From positions 1 to 64,000 of the forward strand of contig NZ_AUBV01000007.1 in assembly GCF_000429425.1 (NCBI RefSeq): a DNA stretch of 64,000 nucleotides, in the 5' to 3' direction. The notes under the pieces were generated by a model that was not told the origin of the DNA, did not search any database, and saw only the letters and a program-made list of their open reading frames with translations. Source of the stretch: Algoriphagus mannitolivorans DSM 15301. Its GTDB lineage: Bacteria; Bacteroidota; Bacteroidia; Cytophagales; Cyclobacteriaceae. Of this stretch, positions 1 through 8,477 are shown piece after piece (positions within the stretch are counted from its first letter, which is position 1; each line of letters begins with the position of its first letter). The position numbers and the translations under genes were made by a program.

Positions 1-318
1 CTGGAAGGCAAGTGGGGGCAGAAATACGGCTATGCCATCAAAAGCTGGAGAGAAAACTGGGAAGAACTCACAGCTTTCCTGGACTTCCCACTGGAGATCA
101 GAAAGATCATCTATACCACCAACATCATCGAAAACCTAAATGGAAAAATCAGAAAATACACCAAAAACAAGCTTTCCTACCCCACCGATGAAGCCGTCCT
201 CAAATCGGTCTTCTTAGCAGTCATGGAGGCCACAAAAAAATGGACCATGCCCATCCGAGACTGGGGAATGATCCTAAACCAATTTATGATTATGTTTGAA
301 AACCGTCTAAAACTCTAA
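1..318 (+). CDS. IS256-family transposase, C-terminal 105 residues (5' end outside window)
   Basis: The frame is open from base 1 and stops at TAA 316-318. The translation carries the C-terminal signature of IS256/MULE-type DDE transposases: a WRENWEEL segment, then [17 protein letters not shown], where the glutamate of IIEN is the last acidic residue of the catalytic triad. The tail ([15 protein letters not shown]) matches the usual end of the family. Only the last quarter of a protein of about 400 residues is visible, so activity cannot be judged. It catalyses cut-and-paste or copy-out transposition of the element that ends near 359. Confidence 0.9.
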   Translation: MEGKWGQKYGYAIKSWRENWEELTAFLDFPLEIRKIIYTTNIIENLNGKIRKYTKNKLSYPTDEAVLKSVFLAVMEATKKWTMPIRDWGMILNQFMIMFENRLKL

Positions 319-334
319 CTAACCCTAAAATCTA

Positions 335-359
335 TTTACACACTTTTCGGGATAGTGTC
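335..359. repeat. Putative right terminal inverted repeat of the IS256-type element
   Basis: About 25 bases between the transposase stop and the disrupted host gene. Read on the minus strand it begins GACACTATCCCGAAAAGTG, the form expected for the tip of such an element. No partner repeat is in the window. The call therefore rests on its position and on the abrupt change of the overlapping reading frame from plausible protein to the short tail DTIPKSV. Confidence 0.55.
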
Positions 360-788
360 TCCGGAATATTGTACTCCTTTTTGTTTTATTGAGAAAATTA
401 GTTCTTTCTTTTTATCAATTATAAAAAATGCAGGTACGCCTAAAATATCATCTTCCTGAAAATCTGTCGTTGAAATCTTTATTTCCTCTCCATATTTTCT
501 TGATCCTTTAATTGCTCTTACTTTGTTTGATTCAGAGTCAATTTCATTCCAAGTGCAAAATAGTATGTAATCATTTTCATTAATAAATCCTAAAATATAT
601 ACAGGGTTGAAATTTTTGTATCTTTCTTTAGAAAATGTTTTTGTGTTAATTAGACTTTTTCCGGTGAATTTTGTGTTTATTTCATCAAATAATTCTTCTA
701 TATTGTATAGGTATGGTTTCTTTTCCCCTTTTTTATATAGTCCTAATTCTAATATTTTATACTTTTCAATTATTAAATCAATTTTCAT
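336..788 (-). pseudogene. Hypothetical AT-rich gene, 3' end truncated by the IS element
   Basis: A 150-codon frame starts at ATG 786-788 and stops at 336-338. The last seven residues (DTIPKSV) and the stop are encoded by the terminal repeat of the insertion sequence, so the native C-terminus is missing and the remaining length unknown. The rest (about residues 1-143) is a charged, Lys/Ile/Glu-rich cytoplasmic protein without signal peptide or membrane segment, and I recognise no family. It sits 33 bases downstream of the type IIG restriction-modification gene on the same strand, so it may have been co-transcribed with it. The region is clearly more AT-rich than the core genes, which fits acquired DNA. 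A role in defence is only a guess from position. Confidence 0.7.
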
Positions 789-821
789 TTTTTTTCTTTT
801 TTTTCGATTTTTAAAAATTAT

Positions 822-3800
822 TTAGATAAAAATGTTAATTTTTTCTTTTTCTATTTCATACAATTCATAAACCAATTCATCAATCTCTGATTCCAAGACC
901 GAAGAATCAAATTCTGGATTAGATTTCTTGGTTTCAATTATTTTATTAACTCTGACTTCAATTTCCTTTCTTGTTTTTGGTTTTTCTATTGCTATAGGAA
1001 TTTGGCTAAAGTATTTCCAAATTAATTGATAACCATTTTGAATTTGTGTACAATACTTTGAGATAAGCCACCATCCCAATTTTGAATTGAGAATTCCCAA
1101 AAGTACCTTATCATCTGTTGGCAAGACCCAAATGGAGTTATTACAGTACAATCCTTCATTGTCATATAAAAAACAAGGTTTGACTTGAAATACCTGATAC
1201 ATGATTTTAGGTCTTTCAAACTCTTTCCAGTAAGAAATAGCGTCTTGAGTTTCAAACCACTTACCACTTGTTTTTTTTCTAGATCCTTTCTTTCCCGATT
1301 GTTCTAATCTCTCCTTCCCAAAGCTAGATAAGTGATTAAAAACACTAGGAAAATCCTCAATATTCAATTGAAGACTGGGGAATGTTCCAATAAGCCATGA
1401 ACCTTTTGAATGAGTGACCCACTTATCCATTTCACGACCTCTAAGCATAGGTTTAATTATTTCTTTTGCCTTTGGATCAAGGGTTATCAATTCCTCTCTT
1501 TTTAAATCATCAATAAAAAATGCTTCAGATAATCCTGTTTTAATCCCATAATTGGCTTCCCCTTCGAGGTAGTCCTCCAATTTCCTTGAAATTGATTTAA
1601 TCTTATCTAGAATTTTTTGATCCTCAGAATTTGAGATAACCCATGTATCCTCCGTAATTATATCGCTAGAAACGGAAGTCATATTTTGGATGACATTGAT
1701 TTCAAAATTTTCCAAAAATCGGAAATCAGGAATTTTGATGGTTTGAAAATTCTTTGTTGTCCCATCATTTTTTGCAATCAAAATACAAGGGTAAGTTGTT
1801 GCCTCTTCAAACACTTGGATATCTCCGAAATCAACGATAGAAACTAGCTGTTTACTTTTCAAAAATCCTCTTGCAGGTTTTCCATACCCAGCCTGCATGA
1901 ATTTATTAGGCATGATGTATGAAAATAGCCCACTTTCCTTTAATACTTCAAATCCCTTTTCAATAAAGAAAATATAGATATCAGCTGTTCCTGAGTAGGT
2001 TTTAAACTGATTTTGAAACAATCTTTTGAACCCTTTCAATTCTTCTTGACGGATATATGGTGGATTCCCAATTACCACATCAAACCCTACAAAGTCACCT
2101 TGCTCATTCAGCACTTCCGGGAATTCGAATCTCCACTCAAATGCGTTTTCGTAAATTTTATTGTTTTTAATTTCCTCTATTTTTTCCTCGTATTTCTTGA
2201 TTTCTCCTGCCAGATAGGTTGCTCTGTGATCATAGGCCTCTTGTTCAGATTTGGATAGGGTGAATAGATTTTCTTGGTTGAGAAGTTTCATTAAATCCCC
2301 GCGACGATCCGCTAATTTTCTATACAAGGGGTCTGTACTGGTAATTTCTGTTCTAAAATCAGACTTAATGGTTTCAATCAGTCGCTCCATTTCCCGTTTT
2401 TGCTCTTTGTTTTGGGCATTGCGGTAGGTATCTACTGCGATCCGATACGCATCTATGGAGAATTTACTTTTCTTCAGAGCCTGACTGAGGTCTGCATCCA
2501 AGGCGAAGCGGGAGACCAGGGAGTTTCCACACTTGATATTGATGTCGATATTCGGAAGGGTTTCCAGTTCCCTGCCATGAAACCCTCCTAGGGTTGATAT
2601 CCCTTGGAGGGTTTGTGGCTTGTAGTAGGATGATTTCAGGAGTTCAATCCAGAGTCGAAGTCGACAGATTTTGACTGAGTTGGGATTGATATCCACCCCG
2701 AAAAGGCAGTTTTCGATTAGGGTTTGCTTCTCATGAAAGAGTGTTTCCTGAATGCGTTGGGATTCGGGATTGTTGGGATTGTATTCAAATAGTTCTCCGT
2801 CCTCATCCGTGATCACCAATTCATCATTGACTACCGTGACTTGATATTCTTTGAGCCTTTTCCCGTTTCTGTCTTGAAGGATTCTCAGGTCATTTTTGAC
2901 GGCGATAATTTCATTTAATGCAGATACCAAGAAATGTCCCGAACCTACCGCCGGGTCACAGATTTTTAAAGAATTGACCAGTGAATTGGCTTCATTTCGA
3001 TCCGTGATAAAATCGTACAAGTCATCAAATTCCAATTCAGAACCCTCCAAGGGTTCCATACCCTTGGAGGGTTTGTGATACCCAGCCTCCCTAAACTTCT
3101 GAACCACGGCCCTTCGAATCGTCTCCTTGCACATGTACATGGTGATGAATCCCGGAGTGAAGAAAGAGCCGTCCTTGTATCCATTGATCTTTTCGAAGAT
3201 TAGGCCGAGCACAGAGGCATTGATCAGAGTTTTGTTTTCTTCCTGTATTTCCTCTGATCCTTCTGAGCTGAAATCATACGCATCCAGAAAACGGAAGATG
3301 TATTCCAGGGTATTCAGATTTCCGCTGAGTTTCTTTCCACTGGAATCTTTCAGTACCGTGCTTGAATGAATGGGAAGGATTTTGTCATCCTTAAGATTGG
3401 AAATAAACAAAGTCTTATATTCCATCTCTGTTCCTTCAAACAAACTGCTATTCAAGTAGGGGACATGTGAGAATTTATCATTCAGGTCTTCATCTCTTTC
3501 CGCCAATTGCTTAGCCAATACCCCGAAAAACAAGCTGTTTAGCTCGTCAAAATCCCCAATTTTTTTACTGGATAAAAATCCAAAATCTTTGTTTCCCTTA
3601 TTGTAGCTGATCAATTGGGCTTCCAGCAATTTCAAAAAGAGAATCCTGTTGATCCACGTGATGCACAATTCCAAACCCACTGCAAACAAGCGCTCCTCTT
3701 CCGTGTCTCCGTATTGGGAGGGTCTATCCAAACGGGAGACCAGGTCCATGGTTTTGAGTTGATTGATCGCATTTTCCAACAAGGAACCGGGATTCCGGTC

Positions 3801-4637
3801 TTCTTTTTTGGGTCTTCCGATGATCTTTTTGCCTCCATCCTTCTTTTCGTCCAGCCCAATCAAATGAAGTAATTCGGAATAGAATCTCTTATCCAGACTG
3901 TTGGAATCATTGGCGAAGGGGAGTTTCAACAAATGCTCAGGGGAAAGTAATTTGAATAAAGCGATTAGTTTGGAATCGTCTGCTTTATCCGAATTCCGAA
4001 GCGGTTTATCGTATTCCCGAAAATCAAAATAGGCAAAAGGAATACTGTCTTTGACTTTCTCGAGTTCGGGCTCTGCAATGGATTTGTAAAAGAAATCAGT
4101 ACGAGTATCTGATTTGGTTCCTGCTGAAAACTCTTCAAAGTCTTTGACCAGCTTTTTGTTTTGTGCAAAGAGTCGGTCGAAATGAATCGCATCCACGATG
4201 TACCATTCGTAGATATTGGTGACGACCAAATGACGGACAGAGGTATTTTTCTCGGTAATCCTTTCCCTTAGATAATAAAGAATCAATTCCTGAAAAGCCT
4301 TGGAATTTAAATTGGTTTTGGAAGGCATTTCAGCCTTATTGGTTGGCTTTTTCGCCTCAATGATTACCCCAACTTCTGTATTGGATTTGGCTCCATTGTG
4401 AATGACGAGGTCATTTCTCCCTTTGGTGTTGATAAAATGGTTGGGATCATACCAGGTTTTCTTCAAAAAATCAGAAACCAGGTTTTTATGAAATTCTTCA
4501 GACTCCTTGTCATTAGATTGATCCAAAAGAGCAATCAAATTGAATTTGAACTTTTCAATATCAATTCGATTGGGTTTTACCTTTAGGTATGCGGGGTTAA
4601 GGGCTTTTCTGGGTTTGAGTAGTATTTCGCTAGTCAT
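822..4637 (-). CDS. Type IIG restriction-modification enzyme (Eco57I-like, single chain)
   Basis: 1271 residues, the usual size for fused restriction and modification enzymes. The N-terminus carries a PD-(D/E)xK-type nuclease core: D76 in NDLVI and E94-A-K96 in IIEAKK. The middle is a gamma-type N6-adenine methyltransferase: motif I DPAVGSGHF (561-569), acidic loop GVDINPNS (647-654) and catalytic NPPY (858-861). The C-terminal 350 residues resemble the TaqI-like target-recognition region (MLRGREMDKW, QLIWKYFSQIP). It should both methylate and cut DNA at a specific site. No separate specificity gene is nearby, consistent with type IIG. Two copies of a 37-bp palindromic repeat lie inside the gene (around residues 521-534 and 674-686), both in linkers between methyltransferase motifs. 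A BREX PglX-like methylase is a less likely alternative because no other BREX genes are seen. Confidence 0.88.
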   Translation of the reverse strand: MTSEILLKPRKALNPAYLKVKPNRIDIEKFKFNLIALLDQSNDKESEEFHKNLVSDFLKKTWYDPNHFINTKGRNDLVIHNGAKSNTEVGVIIEAKKPTNKAEMPSKTNLNSKAFQELILYYLRERITEKNTSVRHLVVTNIYEWYIVDAIHFDRLFAQNKKLVKDFEEFSAGTKSDTRTDFFYKSIAEPELEKVKDSIPFAYFDFREYDKPLRNSDKADDSKLIALFKLLSPEHLLKLPFANDSNSLDKRFYSELLHLIGLDEKKDGGKKIIGRPKKEDRNPGSLLENAINQLKTMDLVSRLDRPSQYGDTEEERLFAVGLELCITWINRILFLKLLEAQLISYNKGNKDFGFLSSKKIGDFDELNSLFFGVLAKQLAERDEDLNDKFSHVPYLNSSLFEGTEMEYKTLFISNLKDDKILPIHSSTVLKDSSGKKLSGNLNTLEYIFRFLDAYDFSSEGSEEIQEENKTLINASVLGLIFEKINGYKDGSFFTPGFITMYMCKETIRRAVVQKFREAGYHKPSKGMEPLEGSELEFDDLYDFITDRNEANSLVNSLKICDPAVGSGHFLVSALNEIIAVKNDLRILQDRNGKRLKEYQVTVVNDELVITDEDGELFEYNPNNPESQRIQETLFHEKQTLIENCLFGVDINPNSVKICRLRLWIELLKSSYYKPQTLQGISTLGGFHGRELETLPNIDINIKCGNSLVSRFALDADLSQALKKSKFSIDAYRIAVDTYRNAQNKEQKREMERLIETIKSDFRTEITSTDPLYRKLADRRGDLMKLLNQENLFTLSKSEQEAYDHRATYLAGEIKKYEEKIEEIKNNKIYENAFEWRFEFPEVLNEQGDFVGFDVVIGNPPYIRQEELKGFKRLFQNQFKTYSGTADIYIFFIEKGFEVLKESGLFSYIMPNKFMQAGYGKPARGFLKSKQLVSIVDFGDIQVFEEATTYPCILIAKNDGTTKNFQTIKIPDFRFLENFEINVIQNMTSVSSDIITEDTWVISNSEDQKILDKIKSISRKLEDYLEGEANYGIKTGLSEAFFIDDLKREELITLDPKAKEIIKPMLRGREMDKWVTHSKGSWLIGTFPSLQLNIEDFPSVFNHLSSFGKERLEQSGKKGSRKKTSGKWFETQDAISYWKEFERPKIMYQVFQVKPCFLYDNEGLYCNNSIWVLPTDDKVLLGILNSKLGWWLISKYCTQIQNGYQLIWKYFSQIPIAIEKPKTRKEIEVRVNKIIETKKSNPEFDSSVLESEIDELVYELYEIEKEKINIFI
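2581..2617. repeat. Intragenic palindromic repeat, copy 1
   Basis: A 37-base element with 13-base arms, aaccctcctaggg (2581-2593) and cccttggagggtt (2601-2613), one mismatch between arms, followed by tgtg. It matches copy 2 (3041-3077) in 32 of 37 positions, with most differences in the loop. In the restriction-modification protein it encodes roughly TLQGISTLGGF, a different reading frame from copy 2. Confidence 0.75.
3041..3077. repeat. Intragenic palindromic repeat, copy 2
   Basis: Perfect 13-base inverted arms, aaccctccaaggg (3041-3053) and cccttggagggtt (3061-3073), 7-base spacer, then the same tgtg tail as copy 1. It encodes roughly KPSKGMEPLEG in the restriction-modification protein, between the helical segment before motif I and the motif I region. 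The same DNA read in two frames in one gene argues for insertion of a mobile palindrome and not for a protein repeat. Confidence 0.75.
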
Positions 4638-4756
4638 TTAAAAAGAAAATCAAAAACTTATCCCTAAAGATATAAGATAAAGCGAATGTGTAAACAGTCT
4701 TTTTTTTGGCTGTTAAAAAAAATCATCGAAATGTTATAAGGAGTGTAGATTCAAAT

Positions 4757-4804
4757 GAAAAAGCCCCAGGAAAGCGAGCTAGTCAAACTTTCCAAGGGCT
4801 TTTA
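4757..4804 (-). terminator. Rho-independent terminator of the M28 peptidase gene
   Basis: Hairpin arms aaaagccc (4759-4766) and gggcttt t (4796-4803), extended inside by ggaaag (4769-4774) with ctttcc (4788-4793). Read on the minus strand the hairpin is followed by a short T-run. It lies 30 bases past the stop of the peptidase gene at 4833. Confidence 0.8.
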
Positions 4805-4832
4805 ATTTGAAAATCCAAAAAGGGCCTGAAGC

Positions 4833-6926
4833 CTATTCCATCACTTGGGTCAGCTTCTCGATTTTTTTACTCAAATCCAGAATGGCTTTGGCATAGCGTG
4901 TATCCCATTCTTCCAGACGGGAAGTGTTTCGGATCGCGACTTCGTACTGGATACCCGGCAAGATCCAGGAAGCGTAGCCTGAGAACGGATCATTGCAGAC
5001 ATAGAGAGATTTGTACCATTCTCCATAATACATGCCTTTAGGATCGATCCAGCTTTTCTCCAGTCCAATCAAGCCTTTGTTGATCTTTGCGAGTTCTTTG
5101 GAGCTTAATGACTCCCTTTCCAAAGATTTATCCAAAGCTACCTGATAAGCAGCCGAATTCATTTCTAATTTCTGCAAGGCGGCTTCCACCTGATCAAATC
5201 CCTGGAAATTTGGCTCAATGGTTTTCACATTCTTTACCGCTTGCTCAAAATGGCCTTTCAAATCCTGGGCATATCTAGGCACATCGTATGGGATGACTGC
5301 GGCATTTGCCTGGCGAATCGCTACCAAACCGAAAACTTGAGCTACCGCTCCGCCCATTTTGAAGCTTGGGTCTGAAAACTTGGAATAATAGTGGAAGTTG
5401 TCATAGTTGGAGTGATAAGCAGTAGTTCCTCCGGAACCTCCGCTGAGCGATGGAACGCCGACATGCATGTAGAATGCGATGTGGTCAGATCCTCCGCCCA
5501 AATTCCCGATGCGAGGTTCCTCATTTTGTCCAGCCCAAATTTCAAACACAGTTTTGGCAGAATCAGGATAGCTTACCTCCTTGGAAGCATCGATAATCAG
5601 CTTTTTCAAGGTAGGGGCGGCGGAAGCTCCGAAATTTCTCCCTGAAGCACCTCCGTCGAAATTCATATAAGAAATCGCTTTGGCACCCAATTCTTTTTTG
5701 AGGTGCTCGACCCATTCCGTCGAACCAATCACGCCTTGCTCTTCAGCATCCCAATGTCCGATCAAGATAGAACGGGAAGGCTTTTGGCCATTTTTATACA
5801 GGTCTCCAAGGGCTTCCGCAAAGGTCAAAAGCATCGCAGTTCCGGAGTTGGGATCAGTGGCCCCGAAGCTCCAGGCATCGTAGTGCGAACCTAAAATGAT
5901 CCATTCATCAGGGAAGTCCTTTCCGACAAATGTTCCCACCACATTGTTGGCACGAATAAAATCCGGCTTTTGATCCACCATCACTCTTACTTTGAGATCT
6001 TCTCCTCCGGTGATTCGATATTTAAAATCAAAGCCTCCTTGCCATCCCGCAGGTACTTCGGAGCCTTTCATACGGCTAAGGATTTCTTTGGCTGCACCAT
6101 AGCCAATCGGAGTTACTGGGATGGTATGGAAATCTACACTTGCCGGATCGTCTCTTTTTACCTTTTTCGAGCCATCCAAAGGCAGGGCAGGGCGGTTGGG
6201 CGTCAATGGATCACCGGTAAAATCCAAGGTCAGCATGGAGCCTCGTTGGATGGTTGTTTCATTGAAAAAAGGTCCATTGGGATACACTTCTCCTTTGGAA
6301 AATCCGGAATCTTTGGGATCAGTATAGACCACCAATCCAATCATGCCGTACTGCTCCGCATATTTGGCTTTGTAACCTCGGAAGTTCCCTCCATAGCGGG
6401 CAATGGCTACTTTTCCTTTGAGTTCTACACCCATTTCAGCCAATTTTTCAAAATCCTCCCGTGTCCCGTAGTTCACATACACCACCTCGGAAGTCACGTC
6501 ACCGCTTCCGGAAAAGGCATTGAACCCCAAATGAAGTCTTGGATCATTGGAAAAAGGATCTTCGGCGATTTCCCCTTCCTTTTGGGAAAGGGTCATCTGA
6601 ACAGGGGAGACGATCTGAAGTTCCGATTTTCCGGGATTATTCGGCAAATAGACATCGTAAGGCCATACTTTGACTTCCATGCCGGCATCGGACATGATCT
6701 TGACCATGTAGTCTTTGACCAATTCATTCTCCGGAGTCCCGGCGATATGCGGGTTTTTGGTGAGTTCGGAGAGGTGAGTTTTGAATCTTCCGAATTGATT
6801 GGATTGGAGAAAAGCCTGTTCAAAAGCTTTTTCCTGTGGGATTTGTGATTTCAAAAAACCATCCTGAGCTGCGACTGTCCCGAATAGGAGCGTTGCAGCG
6901 GAGAAGGCAAATAGGTGTTTTTTCAT
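4833..6926 (-). CDS. Exported M28-family metallopeptidase (glutamate carboxypeptidase II-like)
   Basis: 697 residues from ATG 6924-6926, chosen because it begins a clear signal peptide (MKKHLFAFSAATLLFGTVAAQ). A longer in-frame start at 6983 only adds translated low-complexity intergenic sequence. Order of domains: signal peptide, PA (protease-associated) domain about 140-260, di-zinc peptidase domain, and a transferrin-receptor-type helical C-terminal region about 590-697. The zinc ligands of this family are all visible: H348, D358, E395/E396 (E395 or E396 acts as base), D424 and H505. It probably removes C-terminal acidic or other residues from peptides in the periplasm. It is separated from the upstream amidohydrolase operon by a terminator, so it is likely a single-gene unit with its own terminator at 4757-4804. 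Confidence 0.92.
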   Translation of the reverse strand: MKKHLFAFSAATLLFGTVAAQDGFLKSQIPQEKAFEQAFLQSNQFGRFKTHLSELTKNPHIAGTPENELVKDYMVKIMSDAGMEVKVWPYDVYLPNNPGKSELQIVSPVQMTLSQKEGEIAEDPFSNDPRLHLGFNAFSGSGDVTSEVVYVNYGTREDFEKLAEMGVELKGKVAIARYGGNFRGYKAKYAEQYGMIGLVVYTDPKDSGFSKGEVYPNGPFFNETTIQRGSMLTLDFTGDPLTPNRPALPLDGSKKVKRDDPASVDFHTIPVTPIGYGAAKEILSRMKGSEVPAGWQGGFDFKYRITGGEDLKVRVMVDQKPDFIRANNVVGTFVGKDFPDEWIILGSHYDAWSFGATDPNSGTAMLLTFAEALGDLYKNGQKPSRSILIGHWDAEEQGVIGSTEWVEHLKKELGAKAISYMNFDGGASGRNFGASAAPTLKKLIIDASKEVSYPDSAKTVFEIWAGQNEEPRIGNLGGGSDHIAFYMHVGVPSLSGGSGGTTAYHSNYDNFHYYSKFSDPSFKMGGAVAQVFGLVAIRQANAAVIPYDVPRYAQDLKGHFEQAVKNVKTIEPNFQGFDQVEAALQKLEMNSAAYQVALDKSLERESLSSKELAKINKGLIGLEKSWIDPKGMYYGEWYKSLYVCNDPFSGYASWILPGIQYEVAIRNTSRLEEWDTRYAKAILDLSKKIEKLTQVME

Positions 6927-7114
6927 AGGGATAGATTGGAAAATTTTAAGATTGGAATATTGGAAAATTGAGTATAGCAACAAGCAATACTATTTGCTGG
7001 ATTTTTTGAAAGATTATCTGGTCACCGATGCAAGAAACTTGGACAGTTTTTCGTACCAAAACCAACAGGGGCTTAACCTTTCAATTTTCAAATTTTCCAA
7101 TTTTTCAATAAACT

Positions 7115-7148
7115 AAAAAAAGCCATGAGATAATCTCCCATGGCTTTT
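7115..7148 (-). terminator. Terminator of the amidohydrolase operon
   Basis: Arms aaaagccatg (7118-7127) and catggctttt (7139-7148), with gaga/tctc continuing the stem. The A-run before the left arm is a T-run on the minus strand. It lies just past the stop of the last amidohydrolase gene (7156). Confidence 0.8.
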
Positions 7149-7155
7149 GGTGAAT

Positions 7156-8457
7156 TTAGTTTGCCTTCAGACCTGGAGATCTTTCCAAGAACTCCTGATA
7201 CAAGCGAATGTGTCTGTTGGACAATGGAATTCTATATCCATCGATAAACACATGCATGATTTGGGTTTTAGTCTCGAAAGGATCACCGGTCGATACGATC
7301 AAGTTAGCTCGTTTTCCAGCTTCCACAGAACCGTATTGGTCCTGTACTCCTAGAATTTCAGCGGTATTAATCGTTACAGCTTTCCAAGCTTCTTCTTTGC
7401 CTAAACCATAGGCTGCTGCATATGCTGCATGGAAAGGAAGGTTTCTCACGTTTTCTTCTTCGTCTGTTCTGAGAGCTACTTTCACACCTGCTTTGGCCAT
7501 TTTACCGGCATTGGCATAAGCTGCATCGTATCGGTCAGATTCCCTCGTTGGGAGGTCCTGCACAGGTCCAGTGATGACTGGAATTCCAGCTTTGGCGATT
7601 TCGTCAGCTACTCTCCATCCTTCAGCTACCCCTGAGAAGATAACCTTGATTTTTTTGTCGGCCACCCACTTGATGGCGCTTTGGATATCAGCGGCTGCAT
7701 CTACTACAATCAGCAAAGGAAGTTCTCCTGACACAGCCTTGGAAAGCTGCTCCATCTCAGGGTAATATTGAAGCTGAGCTCCAGATTTTTTCAATTCCCA
7801 GTAGTTTTTCGCTTTCTCCCAGATATCGTTGGCCTCCTTGATGGCTTTTTCAGCATCCTTTTTTACATCCTCGTCGGATCTTCTGTCAAATCTCCCTCGT
7901 CTGCCTGAGCTGGGGAAGTTCATCACAATGGCTTTGAAGCCACCGTACATCTGATCTGGGGTATAGCCATTGAGGTTAATCAAGGCGGCCGTTCCAGGGA
8001 AAAGGCCTCCGGTAGGTACTGCCAGGGCAGTAGTTACACCGGACACCCGAGTCACTCCGATTGCTTCAGAGTTGGGATTGATTGTAGTTAAGGCCTGCAT
8101 GTTTGGCGTGACATTTCCGTTTTCGGCGTAGTCAACGGTTTCAGCTACAGAGCTCACTTCGACCATTCCCAAGCGAGTACCGCCGTCAATCATACCCGGA
8201 TAGATAAACATTCCAGTACAATCAACCACTTCGGCATCTCCGGCGGCAATATTACTGCCTACTTGAGCGATTTTTCCATTTTCAATCAAAACAGAAGTGT
8301 TATTCAAAGTGCCTTTGGTGATCGTAACCACAGTGGCATTTTGCAGGAGAAATTTCCCGGAGCGGGGTTTTACAAATTCCCCGTCAATTTGGGCCATGGC
8401 TGCAAAAGGCAAGGTTGCCAAGAGTGCAGCACAAAAGGTTTTTATGATTTTGTTCAT
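7156..8457 (-). CDS. Exported amidohydrolase-superfamily protein lacking the HxH motif
   Basis: 433 residues with a signal peptide (MNKIIKTFCAALLATLPFAAMAQ). The small beta domain common to amidohydrolases is present at both ends (VLIENGKIAQVG near the N-terminus, GSVEAGKRANLIVSTGDPF near the C-terminus) around a barrel. Where catalytic relatives have DAHSH, this protein reads DGGTR (residues 91-95), so both histidines that bind the first metal are gone. The late aspartate is still plausible in ALRTDEEEN. It is the last gene of a three-gene operon, 20 bases after the intact homologue, and may be a non-catalytic or structural partner of it. The family assignment is secure; loss of metal-dependent activity is inference. 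Confidence 0.85.
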   Translation of the reverse strand: MNKIIKTFCAALLATLPFAAMAQIDGEFVKPRSGKFLLQNATVVTITKGTLNNTSVLIENGKIAQVGSNIAAGDAEVVDCTGMFIYPGMIDGGTRLGMVEVSSVAETVDYAENGNVTPNMQALTTINPNSEAIGVTRVSGVTTALAVPTGGLFPGTAALINLNGYTPDQMYGGFKAIVMNFPSSGRRGRFDRRSDEDVKKDAEKAIKEANDIWEKAKNYWELKKSGAQLQYYPEMEQLSKAVSGELPLLIVVDAAADIQSAIKWVADKKIKVIFSGVAEGWRVADEIAKAGIPVITGPVQDLPTRESDRYDAAYANAGKMAKAGVKVALRTDEEENVRNLPFHAAYAAAYGLGKEEAWKAVTINTAEILGVQDQYGSVEAGKRANLIVSTGDPFETKTQIMHVFIDGYRIPLSNRHIRLYQEFLERSPGLKAN

Positions 8458-8477
8458 GTTCCTATTCGTTGGGGTAA

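Larger units (their letters stand above)
1..359 (+). mobile_element. Right end of an IS256-family insertion sequence
   Basis: The 3' part of a transposase gene (1-318) is followed by about 40 non-coding bases. These end in a sequence that looks like a terminal inverted repeat (about 335-359, finishing ...cgggatagtgtc). The minus-strand gene that starts outside the element runs straight into this end, and its last few codons lie inside the repeat. That places the outer boundary near base 359. The left end and the target duplication lie outside the window, so completeness cannot be judged. The boundary is inferred from the junction with the neighbouring gene and not from a matched second repeat. 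Confidence 0.75.

Noticed and set aside
5970-6848. A 292-codon open frame on the plus strand opposite the M28 peptidase
   Set aside because: It is the antisense of a gene with complete zinc-peptidase motifs, has no family features, and has no promoter or credible start.
6927-6983. An N-terminal extension of the M28 peptidase
   Set aside because: It translates low-complexity intergenic DNA and would bury the signal peptide.
6930-7110. Inverted ttggaaaatt/aattttccaa tracts between the peptidase and amidohydrolase genes
   Set aside because: Low-complexity A/T sequence; similar tracts occur elsewhere and no regulatory placement is evident.
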